Shown one piece after another: positions 7,865 through 9,288 of a stretch of 9,288 nucleotides of DNA (the stretch's first letter is position 1; each line of letters begins with the position of its first letter). The stretch comes from Verrucomicrobiales bacterium (GTDB taxonomy: Bacteria > Verrucomicrobiota > Verrucomicrobiia > Limisphaerales > UBA1100). The stretch spans positions 2,102 through 11,389 of the forward strand of contig DPAW01000010.1 in NCBI GenBank assembly GCA_003517285.1, given 5' to 3'. The notes below the pieces were generated by a model. The model was not told the origin of the DNA. It was given only the letters and a program-made list of their open reading frames with translations, and did no database searches. Made by a program: the position numbers and the translations under genes.

Positions 7865-8860
7865 CTACCGCTCGGTCCATTCGAGCATGCGCTCGATGGG
7901 GAGCTTGGCGCGCTCGATGATCTCGGGCGAGAGCTCCACTTGCGGCGTGAGATCGCGCATGCAGTCGCGGACTTTTTCGAGCGTGTTCATTTTCATGAAG
8001 TGACACTCGTTGCAGGCGCATTTTTCGGTGGGGGCAGGAATGAATTTTTTATCGGGACACTCTTTTTGCAACCGGTGCAACATACCTGCTTCAGTAGCAA
8101 TAATAACCGAATCACTCTCCACATCGCGGCAGTAGTGCACCATCTTTTCGGTGGAGCACACTTCGTCTGCGAGTATTTGGACGGCCTTGGTGCATTCGGG
8201 ATGAGCGACAAGGGGTGCGTCGGGGTATTCATCTCGGATTTTGATGATCGCTGCGTGCGTCCATTCCACGTGCACATAACAGTTACCTTGCCAGAGAGTC
8301 ATCGGCCGGCCGGTTTGTTCCATCACCCATTGGCCGAGATTTTCGTCCGGCACAAACAGCAGATCCTTGTCCGGCGGACATTGCTCCACAATTTTCTTGG
8401 CGTTTCCGCTGGTGCAAATGACATCCGAGAGCGCCTTCACCTCGGCGCTACAGTTGATATAGGTGACGGTGAAAAAATTCGGGTTGGTTGCCTGCAGTTC
8501 GCGCAATTTGGCCGGCGGACAACTTTCCTCAAGTGAGCAGCCGGCATTGCGATCAGGTAAAATCACCGTCTTTTCTGGAGACAATATTTTCGCCGTTTCC
8601 GCCATGAAATGCACGCCGCAGAACACGATTACATCGGCATCCGTTTCCGCTGCCTGCTGCGATAATCCAAGTGAATCGCCCACAAAATCACCGATGTCCT
8701 GAATTTCAGGCATTTGATAATTATGCACGAGTATCACCGCATTGAGCTGTTTCTTTAGCTCAAGAATCTCGCGGGATAAGATATCTGTGGGAACATCGGC
8801 GACCACAGAGGTATAATAGAGTCCTGTCCATAAATCGTCAATTTTCGGTGAACAACCCAT
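7865..8860 (-). CDS. nadA: Quinolinate synthase NadA
   Basis: Cytoplasmic [4Fe-4S] enzyme that condenses iminoaspartate (from NadB) with dihydroxyacetone phosphate to quinolinate in de novo NAD synthesis. The protein has 331 residues, normal for the family. It shows the usual triplicated layout: NAVILVHNYQMPEIQD (40-55) and GDSLGLSQQA (61-70); DVIVFCGVHFMAETAK (76-91) with C81; NPNFFTVTYINCSAEVKA; GNCYVHVEW (192-200) with C194; LVAHPEC; IIATEAGMLHRL; and the terminal CACNECHFM (281-289). By analogy to characterised NadA, cluster ligands are C81, C194 and one of the last group, probably C286. The ATG at 8860 is backed by GGGGA four bases upstream. nadB and nadC are not adjacent in this window. 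It is divergent from the reverse-transcriptase-like gene across 58 bp. Confidence 0.97.
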   Translation of the reverse strand: MGCSPKIDDLWTGLYYTSVVADVPTDILSREILELKKQLNAVILVHNYQMPEIQDIGDFVGDSLGLSQQAAETDADVIVFCGVHFMAETAKILSPEKTVILPDRNAGCSLEESCPPAKLRELQATNPNFFTVTYINCSAEVKALSDVICTSGNAKKIVEQCPPDKDLLFVPDENLGQWVMEQTGRPMTLWQGNCYVHVEWTHAAIIKIRDEYPDAPLVAHPECTKAVQILADEVCSTEKMVHYCRDVESDSVIIATEAGMLHRLQKECPDKKFIPAPTEKCACNECHFMKMNTLEKVRDCMRDLTPQVELSPEIIERAKLPIERMLEWTER

Positions 8861-8906
8861 CGTTTCCCCGAGGTTTATTTGATGTAACCTTTCTAAACCC
8901 TGCGCA

Positions 8907-8918
8907 CCCGTTAACGGG
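8907..8918. repeat. 12-bp perfect palindrome abutting the RT-like start codon
   Basis: CCCGTTAACGGG is perfectly self-complementary and ends on the base before the ATG at 8919. It could be a dimeric repressor site over the ribosome-binding region, or fold in the mRNA. It lies in the 58-bp divergent gap with nadA. Function is a guess. Confidence 0.4.
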
Positions 8919-9288
8919 ATGACTGTCGACTGTCCATTACCGGCCTCACATAAAAAGGCAACGTTTGACCGAGTTTACTCGGAACTCGCTCTGCATCAGG
9001 CGGTAATTCGAGCCTATTCCAAACCGCTCTTCACTTGGCGTAAGGCCCTGGGAAGATCCCATGATGGTCGCACGCTCTATGACTTTGCTGCCGACTCATT
9101 GCAAAATACCTCCCAATTACACCGACAACTGGCACGCAAAGAGTTCACCTATCGCCCAGGCATTGAGCTGCACTTCAATACCAACGGCAAGGATCGCACC
9201 ATTTATTTGTACCCATGGGAGGAGCGAATCGTGGATCTCATGCTCTACCGGGAGCTCACCAAATATTTTCACAGTGTGTATGAGCCAA
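8919..9288 (+). CDS. Reverse-transcriptase-like protein, N-terminal fragment
   Basis: The frame is open from 8883 to the right edge, and 123 residues are visible from the ATG at 8919. No other in-frame ATG occurs until residue 108, and a TGA at 8880 closes the frame upstream. The layout is that of RT fingers domains: a helical start (FDRVYSELALHQAVIRAY, 16-33), a run with GRTLYDFAADSLQNTSQLHRQL (50-71), Y78RPG81 leading to LHFNT, then KDRTIYL (91-97) and PWEERIVDLMLYRELTKYF (99-117). That order (R-x-I, then D/E-R-I-V followed by L-x-x-x-L) is the conserved lead-in to the RT palm in group II-like, diversity-generating and orphan bacterial RTs. The catalytic YxDD motif would lie beyond the edge, so subclass and activity cannot be judged. 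The gene is divergent from nadA. It could be a DGR RT, a defence-type RT or an intron-derived relic. Confidence 0.7.
   Translation, partial: MTVDCPLPASHKKATFDRVYSELALHQAVIRAYSKPLFTWRKALGRSHDGRTLYDFAADSLQNTSQLHRQLARKEFTYRPGIELHFNTNGKDRTIYLYPWEERIVDLMLYRELTKYFHSVYEP
8921..8934. repeat. 7-bp tandem duplication at the RT-like gene start
   Basis: GACTGTC occurs twice head to tail (8921-8927 and 8928-8934), with the GTCGAC palindrome at the junction. It begins in the third base of the ATG. Because the unit is 7 bp, loss of one copy would put this ATG out of frame with the RT-like sequence. Confidence 0.6.

Noticed and set aside
7538..8536. Plus-strand open frame of 332 codons
   Set aside because: It is antisense to the well-conserved nadA and to the hydrolase gene, spans both and the gap between them, and has no family resemblance.

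Overview
The window looks like chromosomal DNA from the Planctomycetota/Verrucomicrobiota group, most likely a Verrucomicrobiota. The strongest pointer is the gene at 3704-6595, a secreted beta-propeller/HEAT/cytochrome c fusion (PVC-type CxxCH heme protein) that is typical of that group. A Hanks-type protein kinase with an N-terminal zinc ribbon and a secreted alpha/beta-hydrolase fit the same assignment. The organism call is inferred from gene content only.

Layout: 1-938 (minus) is the 5' part of a CitMHS-like Na+/H+ antiporter that runs off the left edge. It is divergent, across about 150 bp, from a zinc-ribbon Ser/Thr kinase at 1091-2071 (plus). A tRNA-Thr(UGT) follows at 2130-2205 on the plus strand. 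Everything from 2225 to 8860 is read leftward: nadA (8860-7865), a secreted alpha/beta-hydrolase (7822-6734), a gap of about 140 bp with a possible promoter, then a tight set made of the PVC heme protein (6595-3704), a nitrilase-superfamily amidohydrolase (3686-2691) and an FMN split-barrel protein (2677-2225). The gaps inside this last set are only 17 and 13 bp, so it is probably one transcript. Divergent from nadA, 8919-9288 (plus) is the N-terminal part of a reverse-transcriptase-like protein cut by the right edge.

Most of the window is housekeeping (nadA, tRNA-Thr, antiporter) plus lineage-typical secreted catabolic or redox proteins. The heme protein and hydrolase carry signal peptides and should act outside the cytoplasm. 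The nitrilase and FMN proteins have none and should be cytoplasmic. The least ordinary items are the reverse-transcriptase fragment, with a 12-bp palindrome and a 7-bp tandem duplication at its start, and the kinase, whose catalytic loop reads HLD instead of HRD. No CRISPR array, insertion sequence or integrase was seen, and no gene-free stretch exceeds 300 bases.
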